NCBI GenBank assembly: GCA_946122785.1
Contig: CAMGYJ010000006.1
Coordinates: 39,886,066 to 39,950,065, forward strand
DNA: 64,000 bases
Reading direction: 5' to 3'
DNA from: Linum tenue
Taxonomy: Eukaryota > Streptophyta > Magnoliopsida > Malpighiales > Linaceae
Part shown: one piece after another, positions 20,461-31,360 of the stretch
How the letters are laid out: each line of letters opens with the position of its first letter
Position numbering within the stretch: position 1 is the first letter of the stretch
The notes under the pieces: generated by a model
What the model was told of the DNA's origin: nothing
Database searches by the model: none
Seen by the model: the letters and a program-made list of their open reading frames with translations, nothing else
Translations under genes and position numbers: made by a program

Positions 20461-21649
20461 TGGTAAATACAATTTATTAGTCAAATCTTTCTTTTTAAAC
20501 AAAATAATAACTAAATATTTTCAAAAACAATTTATTAGCCAAACCGTTAACTTTCTATCCAGTTGACTGTTAGTTGACTCTGACGTGCCCAATTCGTGCT
20601 GACGTGGCAAAAAATAAATAATTGATAGTTGCCACATAAATATTTATTAAATTTAATTTTTTTAAAATATAATAATATTAATAGAAAAACATACCCTCTC
20701 ATCCCTTCCCCTACCTCTTCTCATCCAATAATCATCAGAACATCACCAATCGATTTTCCCTTTCTCCTGCCAAGTTCCAATTCATCCATCCTCTCTAATC
20801 CCTAACCCCACCAATCGATTTCCCCTCTTCTCCTACGAAATTCAATTCTTCCATCCTCTCTAATCCCTCACCTGCCATGGAATGGAAGTAGAAATTCTGT
20901 ACGAGGAGGCAGGGTTCTCAAGGAGCGTACATCGATGGCGGAGGCACTTGAGTAGATTGGTTTCGCTTTGTTGACCACCGCGGATGGAGGAAGGGAAGAC
21001 AGTGGAGACAGATGAATTGTTGCGGAGAAGATGGACGCCCAACACTCTCTCTGTTCCACTACCGCCATCGATGTCGTTTTACTCTCAGCCGTCGCCGTCA
21101 ATGTCGTTTCGTGCTTCAGTGGAACTCTGCAATCGAGATCCGCCATAGGAAAATTGATTGTTTCTAGATCTAGAACGTTGCCTAGAGGGTGGTTGCGGTC
21201 TCTATCTGAAAAGGAAACTCCTGTCTTCCTTCCCCAATCGACCTCTGCCCATGGGGTTTACCCTCTCCGCCACCTCCACTCTCGATCCCAAACTCCATCT
21301 GAACGACCATCCGCCGCTGAATCTCTCTTCCGTCAACCAAAAGCTCCACCGACATCACTTCCAATCTTGAAATCCTTATGAAACGACTAGTGGACACTAT
21401 TGAGAGACGACAGCGCTGCCGCATTTTCTTCCTCCCCCGACAAACAGTCCACGTCGAACCACATTTCCTTGTGCCGAGTGCCGACCCGTCCAACGTCCTT
21501 TGCTGCATTTTCCGCTCCACCTACAGGGAAGGAGATTGAGCTGGAGAGGAATTACTAATTAGAGTTGTTGATGCAATAGCGTTATTCTGCTAACCTTTTA
21601 AGTGGTTAGCAGATACTAACAGGGTGGGATGATGGGCCACGTCGCCGAG
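20461..21649. other. Unassigned region, AT-rich then gene-fragment-like, with a ~70-bp tandem duplication
   Basis: Bases 20461-20690 are AT-rich and include GTTGACTGTTAGTTGACTCTGACG, a texture seen in MULE terminal repeats of this window, but I find no matching right end. Bases 20740-20874 hold two copies of a ~68-bp CT-rich unit (CACCAATCGATTT...CATCCTCTCTAATCCCT). Bases 20880-21540 are GC-richer, with open frames on both strands and no recognisable domain; they may be captured host leader or coding fragments. Confidence 0.4.
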
Positions 21650-22750
21650 ACACCATCGGAGGGTGAGGGATTGCCGGCGCTGTTTTGTGAGGGGGGAGAT
21701 TTTTTGGGCCAAGCCGAGCCATTTTTGGGAAAAGTGGGGCCAGAAATAAAAATAAAAAAAAACCCAAAATTTCTAACCCAAAACCCAACAAACACGCGTC
21801 AGCCATTCTCTCTCCCCTCTCCCTCTCTTTTTCTTCTTCTCCCGAAAATCGCAGAAAACCACCACCAACAGCGACGACGAGGTCTGCGACGGCGACGAGG
21901 AAAGTGACGGCGACGACGGCTGCAAGGTCGGCGACCGCTTGTTGGATCTCCCGCCGACGACGACGTTGAAGCTCTCCCGACCGACGAGGAAGAAGTGCCA
22001 CCGACGAAGAAGAAAGAAGAAGACGCCGCCGTCGCCGTCGCCGCCGATAGTGGGAGGTAGAAGAAGACGCCGAGGTAGTTCTACTTCTCTCTTTATTGTT
22101 CATTTTGTTTGTGGATTTGAAAATTTATGTTAGGGTTTCGGTTTCATGGATTTTTTTTGTGGAAATCTGGGTTTTGTTTATGGATTTGATAATTTATGGT
22201 TCATGCAATTCGATTTAGGGTGTTTAGGGTTTTGATTCTAGATTTTCAGATATTGTGTCTGTGGGATTCGAATTTGGGGGTTTAGGGTTTCGTTTTGGGG
22301 GTTTAGGGTTTCGTTTTTCGATTTGTAGATTTAGGGTTTCATGGATTCGAATATGGGTGTTTAGGGTTTTGTTTGTAGATTACCAGATTCTGGGTCTGTG
22401 GGATTCGAATTTTGGGGCTCTGATTTTTTTTTTCTTCTAGTCACCAGATTTATTGTTTCTCGAATTCCATTTTGGGGGTTTGTTGGATACGATTTTGGGG
22501 AATCTAGGTATTGTTTGTTGATTCCTTGATTAAAGGTTACATGGATATTAGTTTTGTCACTTCCGATACTTATTCTGGTCATTTTATATATTGTTTCATT
22601 ATAGTTTCTCGAATTCCATTTTGGGGTTTGTTGGATACGATTTTGTTGAATCTGGGTATCATTTGTCGATTCCTTGGTTAAAGGTTATATGGATATCAGT
22701 TTTGTCAATTATGATACTTATTCTGGTCATTTTTTATATTGTTTCAGTGA
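21650..22750 (+). promoter_or_regulatory. Leader/promoter region of the Ulp1-type gene
   Basis: Noncoding sequence ahead of the ATG at 22751: a CT-rich tract (21808-21845), a GC-rich CGACGACG-type stretch (21870-22060), then a T-rich stretch with six TTAGGGTTT motifs between 22130 and 22370 and a duplicated ~145-bp unit (about 22456-22603 and 22604-22746). The T-rich part probably is a 5' leader intron ending near 22746 (TTGTTTCAG). The motif TTAGGGTTT is the reverse complement of the plant telo box. Confidence 0.5.
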
Positions 22751-23088
22751 ATGGGGAGACCGAAAAAGAACTCAAAGCCCAACAATGAGGGAGAAGGATC
22801 ATCAAAGCAGCCACCGGATGAACAACAACAAGAGGTTTCATTTCTTACTTCGTTTCTCGATTGGTTATGTTGGCTAAAAATTACTAGTCGGATGCATTTT
22901 AATATTTTCATTGACCGATAGTTTTCTTAATATCTAACTATGTTTCAGGAACAACCCGTGAGGAAGAAATCCAAAACTGTTGCACCAAAATCTGCAGCGA
23001 AATCTCGTGAAGTAGCTGGATCATCACAGCAGCAGCCGCCTGAACAACCACCAAAAGTTTGATTTCTCACTTCGTTTCTCAATTAGTT

Positions 23089-23612
23089 ATATTGGCTAAA
23101 AAAAATAAACTGATGTGTCTGATGTGTGGATATCAGTTCTGTTAATGTGGATACTTAACTGTTCGTTTTAGTTTTTTTTCTTGGTATTATGGATATTTTT
23201 TCATGGATATCAATTATCTACGTTTGGATACACTTTTGCTTTACTATGATGATAATTGTATATATTGGCTAAAAAAATAATCTAATGTGTCTGATGTGTG
23301 GATATCAGTTCTGTAAAGGTGGATACTTAACTGTTCGTTTTAGTTATTTTTCTGGATATTATGGATATTTTTTTCATGGATATCAGTTATTTCCGTTTGG
23401 ATACACTTTTGCTTTACTACGATAATAATTGTATGTATTGGCTAAAAAATAATCTAATGTGTCTGATGTGTGGATATCAGTTCTGTTATGTTGGATACTT
23501 AACTGTTCGTTTTAGTTATTTTTCTGGGTATTATGGATATTTTTTTATGGATATCAGTTATCTCCGTTTGGATACACTTTTGCTTTACTACGATAATTGT
23601 ATATAAGTGTGC
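23089..23612 (+). repeat. Three tandem ~173-bp repeats inside intron 2 of the Ulp1-type gene
   Basis: Copies start near 23090, 23263 and 23436 at TATTGGCTAAA and share GATGTGTGGATATCAGTTCTG, GATACTTAACTGTTCGTTTT and TTTGGATACACTTTTGC. Identity is about 90% or better. Each unit contains several GGATA(T/C) motifs. Confidence 0.9.
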
Positions 23613-26600
23613 GTTTTAGTTATTTGTCCAAGGATTATGGATATTTTGCTTAATATTTAACTGTGTTTCAGGAACAACCCGGGATGAAGAGAACGAAAAT
23701 GGTTGCATTGAGATCTCCTCAAGGAGAAAAATCAAGGCAGCCGCCGCCTGCTATTCCAGAAGTTGAGGAGGAAGATGAGGAAGAAGATGATGAGGGAGAG
23801 GGTCCTTGCGGCTCATATTTCAGATTTCGTGGGTCCACCTATTCCCTCTTGAAAATTATAAACTACTGGAAAGAAGATGCTGAATACTATGCAGCCTGCA
23901 AGAAAGAAGTCGAGAAGGCAGGATTCGGGGGCCAATTTGAGCTTCGCATGCTGAAGATACCCAATGTCTTCATGGACGACTTGATGGCTGCTTATGACTC
24001 CTCATCCAGTACTTTTGTTTTTGGGGAAGGAGACTCGAAGAAGGTCTTCGACTTCACAGCTGAGGATGTGGCACGTGTCTACGACTTTCCTCTCGGTGGG
24101 GCTGTGATTGATTTGAAGAACGTTGAGGGGTGGATGCTTGACAGTTTCAGCGAGGAAGTTGGCATGATTTCGAACAAGGCTCGGATGGTTCCTATCAAGC
24201 AGATCCGGGAGTTGGCCATTCCAGGCAACGGTCCTAGACCACCTGTTGCAATTGCTGTCAAGCAATTCTTGCTGCTAGCTACTGGTTCGATGCTTGTGCC
24301 AACATTTTCTCGGAAGTGCAAGCTGGACTTTGCCCCATACCTAGGTGGGAGTGTTCAGGACGTGAGGGTGTACGATTGGTGTACATTTATTGTCCGTGAA
24401 CTAAAAGTAGAGTTGACTGTTGCCAAGAAAAAAGAACATAGTGCAAGGGCATTGGGCTCGCCGTGCGTGTGGGTTCTCGGAGATTGCTACTTCTTGACAG
24501 TAAGTCCTAACCTTTTCTATACTTGTTGGTTCAATTGCATGAAAACTCGTGAATTTCGTATTTGGGTATGATCTGCTGGATATTTGTTTAGTCACATAAG
24601 ATACTGTTTGCATGAAAACTAGCTTAAAATGATTTCTGGATATCAGTTTAGTCACATAAGATACTGTTTGTGTTGACTCTGGATATTTGTTGATTAAATT
24701 GCTAGAAATGGAACTTAACATTTATTAATTGTAATTTTTTTTTACAGCTCCATCTGTTGGACTCTCTAAAACTAGGCGGGTTGCACACAAAGACCATCCC
24801 TAGCTGCCGGTTTTGGTGGAAGCAAAGTGTCGAGAGGGCAGGCACATCTATCCCCTTAGTCAGGGGAAGATATGACCTAGCTGCCGCTCTGCTGAGTAGG
24901 GAAGAAATCGCCTCTCGCAGGCAGCTCCAGCCGGCGACTATTGGCGGTACTAGTGCAGCAGCTGCGAGCAGTTCAGCTCCTCCTCCAGATGGTGCACCGT
25001 TGCCCACCGCGGAATGGTGGGAGACTGAAGATTTGACTAGCCTTTCGCTAGGGCAGGTAAAATGTTTTCTTCCTCCCTAACTAAGATCGTGCATTGGTAG
25101 ACTTGGATGATACAGTAACCTAAATATTTCACAACATATGTGTAGCTTAAGGGATTGAAGGAAATGATTGAGAGCATGATTGAAAAGTGGGTGGCTCGAA
25201 GGGACAAGGTCCAAACGATTGTCCAGAATTTGGAACAACAAGAGTGAATTTGATCTACTGTTTTCCGTTGTTTGGTGGGGGGTTGTACTGTTTTCCGTGA
25301 ATTTGATGCCATGTTGGAATGACTTTAGATATTAGTCGGATTTTAGTTTGTTGTTCTGGAATATTTGTTGGTTTCATTTGGATATCAGCTTGTGGTTTCT
25401 TTTCAGTTATGAATACTGGTTTGTGAGGTTTGGATATTAATTTTATGCATTTGGATATTTCTGTGGAATCAATGTTTGTTATTTTTGGATATCAATTCTG
25501 CCAACTTGAATATTTGTACGCTCTCTTCTGATAATAGTCTGGGTACATGGGATAATTGTACGAGCAGTTTGGATATAGTTTTTAATTCCCGCAAAATGTT
25601 CGTTTGTCTTCCAGATTAAGGTACTAGGTGCAGTGATTGACCGGCATATGGGAAAATTGCTGGACTTTGCAACAAAACTGGGACATATGATAGAAAAGAA
25701 GGAAGAGCATGACAGGTTCAAGGTCGTGGATTCCAGGAGGAGACCTTTGGAGAATACTGTTGAAGAGGTGCTAGAGAAGCTTAAAACAGAGGTGGTGGAA
25801 GACCAACTGGAGAATACTGAAGCTAAAATGGAAATGGATGAGCAGCCTCTAGAGAAGGACCAGGTCGAGCCACAAGTGGAGACAACTGGAGAGAAATGTG
25901 AAGAAGATCCTGAAGAGAAGAATCGATTTGAGGTGGTGGAGAATGAAGCTGAGAAGACTGTAGAGACACCGGACGAGGAGGTGTTTGAGCCGACAGTCCC
26001 TATGATGATACACTATACAGTCCCAGATACCTCTTTTGAGGACATTTTGCAGATAGCTCGTGAGGCTACTAGCGCTGCTAATGCCGAGGAAGAAGACCCA
26101 CCTACAGATGTGGTGGAGTCGTTCTCTCAACTTGCAGAGATGGGAATGTTGCCTACAGACGAGGAGTTGGTAGAAGCGGCTTGTAGGAGCGCTGAGAGGA
26201 GTCCAGATGTAATTATCACGGATGAGAGGAATATGACTGACGAGAAGAGAGATCGTTTGTACAACTACACACCTGAGGAATGGCCTGCAACACTAAAGAC
26301 CCCAGAGTTTGAGAGGTCGAAGAAGAACCCATATGCTTCTTCATCAGTATATTATTTGTCGAAGGATGTGTCGCCAAAGTTGCTCGTCTTATGGTTGAGT
26401 TCGTCTTTAGTACCCCTGAGGGTACGGGCTTGGTGGTGCACACTCCTTCAATTAAACTCGCCCGTCTTCATCTGTTGACATTGAAGCGATTAGAGTGTGT
26501 CAATCTACAAGTGATTGAGGCTTATGGTCATTTCTTGAACGACAAAGCACTTGCCGGTGACAAGAACAGAGTTATCTTTCAGTAACTAATTAGCTATTAT

Positions 26601-26783
26601 TTTACTTTGCAGACATCATCTTGCCTTACTTAATCCTCAGACGAATGTGCCCCCGTCCAAGGAGAGACTCGATGGGGTCATTGAACTGACCGAGCGGTTT
26701 CCCGTCTTCAAACAAGTTGCATGGGACAAAGTAGAATATGTAAGTGAATCCTTATTCTATCTCGATACTGATTTACGTGGTTG

Positions 26784-27028
26784 TGGATACTAGTCTGGGT
26801 TTATTGGATATTTATCTGAGAGAATAACTGATTCGTTTGAAGATTTGCCTGTGAATATCTGAAATGTTAGTTTTGGATACTAGTCTGGGTTTATTGGATA
26901 TTTATCCGAGAGAATAACTGATTTGTTTGAAGATTTGCCTGTGAATATATGAAATGTTAGTTTTGGATAATAGTCTGGGTTTATTGTATATTTATCCGAG
27001 AGAATAACTGATTTGTTTCTATGTTGCA
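26784..27028 (+). repeat. Three tandem ~90-bp repeats in the last intron of the Ulp1-type gene
   Basis: Units begin near 26784, 26875 and 26965 (GGATACTAGTCTGGGTTTAT) and include GAGAGAATAACTGATT and GAAGATTTGCCTGTGAATAT. The third unit is shortened at the splice acceptor (27029). Confidence 0.9.
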
Positions 27029-27488
27029 GCTTTTTTTCCCTGTGCATGTAGACAAACACTACCGGGTCTACGCTGCTGATCTAAGGAGTCAGAAGACTTT
27101 CCTTCTGGACAACATGAAACCCAAGCCAGCAGTGACCAAGGTGGATCACTGTCCCATGGAGAAATTGATATTAGAGTATGGGGCTGCTTTCCTTGCAAAG
27201 CACAACATCGATTTTCCCTTGCATGATTGGGAATTCTTAATTGCGGATGTTCCTCAACAAAAAGGAAACGATGACTGTGGAGTGTTCGCGTGCATGTTCA
27301 TGGAGCAGTAGGCGGGTCACATTCCATCGGAATACAATGAAACTTGGCACTTGGAAAAGCACGTGGAGCACCAGCGAGCATCTATTGCAGGCAGTCTCCT
27401 TCAATAGAAATACAACAAAGTAAGGAATGTCATACTTGAGCAGGCAAAGGAGTGGGCAGCATATAAGGAGAAAGGGAAGAGAAACTGA

Positions 27489-27966
27489 AACTTACCTCCT
27501 TATGTTTCATGGGACATATGTTGATGTTTAGGTATTAAGGTGATTGGGTTATTTTGGGAAGTTTTGGAGAAAAGGAGACACTAACTCTATCCTGATTGCT
27601 CGCTTTATTAGTATAAGCTGAGTGTGTTATTTTGGTAACATTTGTACAAAAGTAGACACTAACTATGTTGATTAAATTGCTCGCTTTATTAGTTTATCAA
27701 GGATGGATTAAGAATATCTTTCTTTCAACAAAAGTATATCGTATGACCCAAAGTGATATCCAAAACACCCAAACTAAAATCTGAGCATATTTGATGGAAA
27801 TACATAAAATCCACACAACCACATACTTAAAATATAACAAAAATATCCGAATGTTTTAGAGATAATATTTGTAGAACCAAAAGACATATCCCTATAATGC
27901 ATACTAATATCCTTACAACGTAGATAAATATCGTAGCTTGCTTAAAAAATATCCGAGTTTGATAAA
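27489..27966. other. Convergent spacer between protease and transposase genes
   Basis: This stretch probably carries the 3' ends of both transcripts. A near-duplicate pair of ~60-bp segments (GAGACACTAACTCTATCCTGATT... near 27580 and GTAGACACTAACTATGTTGATT... near 27653) is visible. From about 27750 the minus strand again shows GGATAT motifs. Confidence 0.5.
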
Positions 27967-30900
27967 CTAATATCCACACCCAAATTCAGCAAGATCGTCG
28001 TCCAAGTCAGTGAGATGGTCATCATGTTGAAAATGGTTTTCCTGCGTGAGCACTTCCAATGCTTTCAATCTCTTTCCATAGACAATCTTCTTTCGACGAC
28101 GCTCTTTCTCATTCGTGGACGTATAACGTTCCTTGCCGTGCTTCCTTGGATTACTCTTCTCCTTGAGAGAGAGGCCACTTGTTGGTACATAATTCCCTAC
28201 AATGTTAGTGGCTTAAGTAATCCGTCCAATGATATTAACTTATACTAATTTACAAAAAATATTCGATACACTTACCTTCCTCGCTAGTTATAGTCTTTGA
28301 CAATGCCTTGTTTGCCTCCTTGCACACTTTCTGCAATGCTCCCATCCACTTGTTGTACACTTTCTCATCCGCCATTGACAATTTTTTTGCGAGCTGATTA
28401 AACATTGCAGTGGTTTCTCGGTACCTCATTGCTATATCTCCTTTTCCCGTCTCGTTCTCATGACTATGTGAAGTATCGCCTGAAGCATCAGCATCACCAA
28501 CCTTTTTCCTTCTCGCCTCCAACGTCCATCGCTTGAGTATGTAATGATCTGGAATAGTTCTCATACTATCGTTCCCAAACTCTCCAAGCAATCGCATCAC
28601 CTTAAGCATATGCCGACATAAGACCCCGAATGTTCTAAACATCCTACAATCGCATACCAATGTGGCCGTAGAAGTATCGACAAGAATGACACGTTCATCG
28701 TTACGCTCATCATCCTCCATCTTATATGTATGGTAGCTAATGAAGCCATCATCCCTATTATCTAGAACAAGCTCAATTAGATAGTCTTCAATTTCCAGAT
28801 ATTGCTCTTGAATCCGGTTGAAGATGTTTTTCGTGAAGATCTTGGCAGCATGTTGTAGGATGGAACTTTTCTCCAACACTATGTAAGGGGCTGATTGTTT
28901 CCCATCATAGTCGGACTCAGTCTCTTTGCGCCTTTTGTCATCCAACAAACTGCATGTATGAAGAAAACCAAATTGCCCAGACTGATATCCATTGACAAAC
29001 ATAGCAAATATCCAAACAACACAAAAATGTATCACAGCATCACATACAAATACCAGAAAATAATCTACAAATATCCTTAAGGTGCTAAGTAATATCCATA
29101 AATTTCCATCTAGTATTTGGATAACGTACCCGGTAAAGTGGATGAAAAACTCGTCGAGATTATGTTTCGATTTCAAGAAGAGTCGCACTTGTGAATTGCA
29201 CGACTCACTGGCTTGCATTGTCAACATTCCCGCTGTGAATTGATCTCTCAGATATAAGGAACACCATTGATGATGAAATTTCTTCAAATATTGCATACAT
29301 TGGTGGCCATCGACAGTTTCACTACCGGGAAAACAATCCGAAACCATGCTGCTCCATGCCTCATCAAACTCGGTCTCGCTGTCGACGTAGTAGAAAAGAT
29401 AAGCAAGATGATTTTGGAACTTATGCCAAAATTTCTTGCTCTTACGAAGATTCTTCTTCGCATTCATCAAGATGTGCCAAGTACAGAGGGCATGAAACAC
29501 ATCTGGCCACTCCTTTCTAAGGGCAGCTGCCATACCGGCGTCCTGATCTGTGAAGATGGTCATTGGGAGTTTCCTCTTCATGCGCAGACTAAATGCTTCA
29601 AACAACCATTCAAAAGAAGGAGTTGTCTCGTCATATAACAAACAAGCGCCAAACATACAAGTTTGTCGGTGATGATTGAAACCTACAAACATCCCTGCAA
29701 AAGACTTGGTATTAAAAACAGTGCATAACCGCTTGCGTTGTCCAAAAAAATAAGGAAAATAAGTGGTCAACATACCCAATGGCCGGAAGTGTTTATTGGT
29801 TCGGAAGGTGGTGTCGAAGGAGACAGAGTCTCCGAAAAGTGCATAATCTTCACGCATCCTACTGTCTGCCCAAAAAATATTGGCAACTTTCTCCTCACAA
29901 TCTACCTCTACAGCATAAAAGAAGCCGAGATACTTCTCCTTTTGGTCTTGAAAGTAGTCAAGCATGAAAGTCGCTTCGCCACGAGACATAGTCTTTTGTC
30001 TATTCTTGTTCAAATGGTTCTTCTGATCACATTTGGTAAAAGTACAGTTCTCATACCCTCCGACACACTCAGCCAATAGCTGATACGATGACCTAAGACT
30101 CATCCCGGCATTGCGATTTGCTTCAGCAACAAGTCCTTGAGGAACGCTCACGGACTTGTTTGACTTTAGTAGGTGAGCATGCTTGGTGGGCTGCAAATCA
30201 TGATTGTGAGCTCCCATGAAATTGTGCACCACATATCCATCCCTATTCTCATCCCATCGGAAACGAACAAGGGCGGGGCATTCATCCCTAATTCGAGACC
30301 TCTTTCTTTTAGGGCGACTTCTCTCTACAACGGAATCCTCTCCATGTTTCTGTTTCTCAACATTGACTTCTTCCATTGACCCTTGCTTATTACAAACATA
30401 ATAAAGGTAGGCATAAATTTCCACCACCTCTCCTTCTGAATTCTTCCTTTTTCTCAAATGTTGCGAATCTACTAGAACACCAAACCCTTTTTTGTGAGCA
30501 TAGCGTTCGTAGAAACGAACACACTCTTCCTTAGTGCGAAAAAGATGTTATTCCTCGCTTCATCATCTTCTAGGTCCGAAGTGTTGTGAGCTGCGAGATA
30601 TTTCCATTGCCAATTAGTATCCAATGTGCCCAGAGTAATTCCCAGAATACGTGTAACAAATATCCGTAAACAGTAGTATCCATGAATCTTAAAATAGTAT
30701 CCGATTGCTCCAAATATGTATCCTTATTATAATCCGACATACTAGTATCCACAATATTTAAATGAATATAAAATATGTCCATACTAGTATCCACACAAAT
30801 TAAACATGGGCTACAAACTACGTCCAACAAACAGTAGGTAACAAGTATCCAACTAGCTCATAGTAGAATCCCAGAACACCAACAAACATTAAACTCACAC

Positions 30901-31136
30901 CAAAGACATTAAATTTCATTCAATGCTCCCAACCAAAACCCAACAACACAAACTTATAAATATGTCAATCCACAGTCACCTTCTTCTTCTTGTACTGTAG
31001 CATCGAAGCCAAACCCACAACCACCATCTATTTGAGTCAAACCTTCTAATACACCATCAACAAATTCTTCTTCTTCATGGGATGAGCTCGTTGATGGACG
31101 ATCTAACTCGGCCTCATCATGGATCATCATCAGCAA
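27967..31136 (-). pseudogene. FAR1-type MULE transposase, five probable exons, one frameshift
   Basis: The long minus-strand frame 30457-28250 reads through two in-frame introns. My model has exons 31136-about 30983, 30590-29776, 29694-29130, 28949-28276 and 28196-27967, with introns of 81 (GTATGT...GCAG), 180 and 79 bases. Domains in order: FAR1 DNA-binding zinc finger (YERYAHKKGF, then YYVCNKQG, DECPALVRF, GAHNHDL); MULE transposase core with VSFDTTFRT, NHHRQTC, a TDQDAGM acidic strand and WHILMNAKK, and the SESCNSQ helix; SWIM finger CDC...CRHM. The C-terminal exon is basic. A T-run at about 30550 breaks frame between the acidic segment LEDDEARNN and RTKEECVRF. The same family gave rise to FHY3/FAR1 regulators. 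Catalytic acids are present, so activity is lost only if the frameshift is real. Confidence 0.78.
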
Positions 31137-31360
31137 CGTTTCCTGGACGCCGGAGGATGAAGAGGAAAGAGGCAGGCCGCCGCCGGCGACTTTTCCGTCG
31201 GAGAAAAGTAGAGGGAGTTCAGAGAAAAGAAGAGAGAAGAAGGGGTTGGGAGAGTTGAGAGAGAAAAAGTGGTTGTGGCATTAATTGCCATATCACTTCT
31301 ATTCTTTCCCCAAATTTTTGAAAAGACCCAAAAGCCCACCCAAAACTGATTCGAGCCCAC

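Larger units (their letters stand above)
22751..27488 (+). pseudogene. Ulp1-type SUMO-protease-like gene of the MULE, at least eight exons, damaged
   Basis: Exons inferred from GT-AG borders and frame: 22751-22834, 22949-23056, 23672-24499, 24748-25056, then 25146-25247 (ends in TGA) or a skip to 25615-about 26390, about 26391-26581, 26613-26739, 27030-27311. All listed clear junctions but one are phase 0. Early exons encode a basic, Gln/Pro-rich N-terminus and a DUF1985-like domain (RMLKIPNVFMDD, VWVLGDCYFLT). The last exons encode the C48 peptidase: FFPVHVDKHYRVYA (His), FLLDNM (Asp), and Q...GNDDCGVFACMF (Gln, catalytic Cys). After the Cys, two in-frame TAGs (27309, 27405) precede a TGA at 27486. 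A frameshift or unseen splice lies near 26330-26400. Family members cleave SUMO-like tags; the role in MULEs is unknown. Confidence 0.75.

Noticed and set aside
20461..21649. Third MULE with the left end at about 20480
   Set aside because: The GTTGACTGTTAGTTGACT texture resembles a MULE terminus, but no inverted partner or duplication was found on the right.
21606..22103. 165-codon minus-strand ORF rich in Arg and Ser
   Set aside because: It is a low-complexity reading of the GC-rich leader opposite the Ulp1-type gene; no domain and no splice context.
23089..23612. CRISPR-like array of repeats
   Set aside because: The units are contiguous ~173-bp tandem repeats without spacers, in a plant intron.
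28250..30457. Transposase as a single-exon 735-residue protein
   Set aside because: Two segments break conserved motifs and have GT-AG ends, so a spliced model fits the family better.
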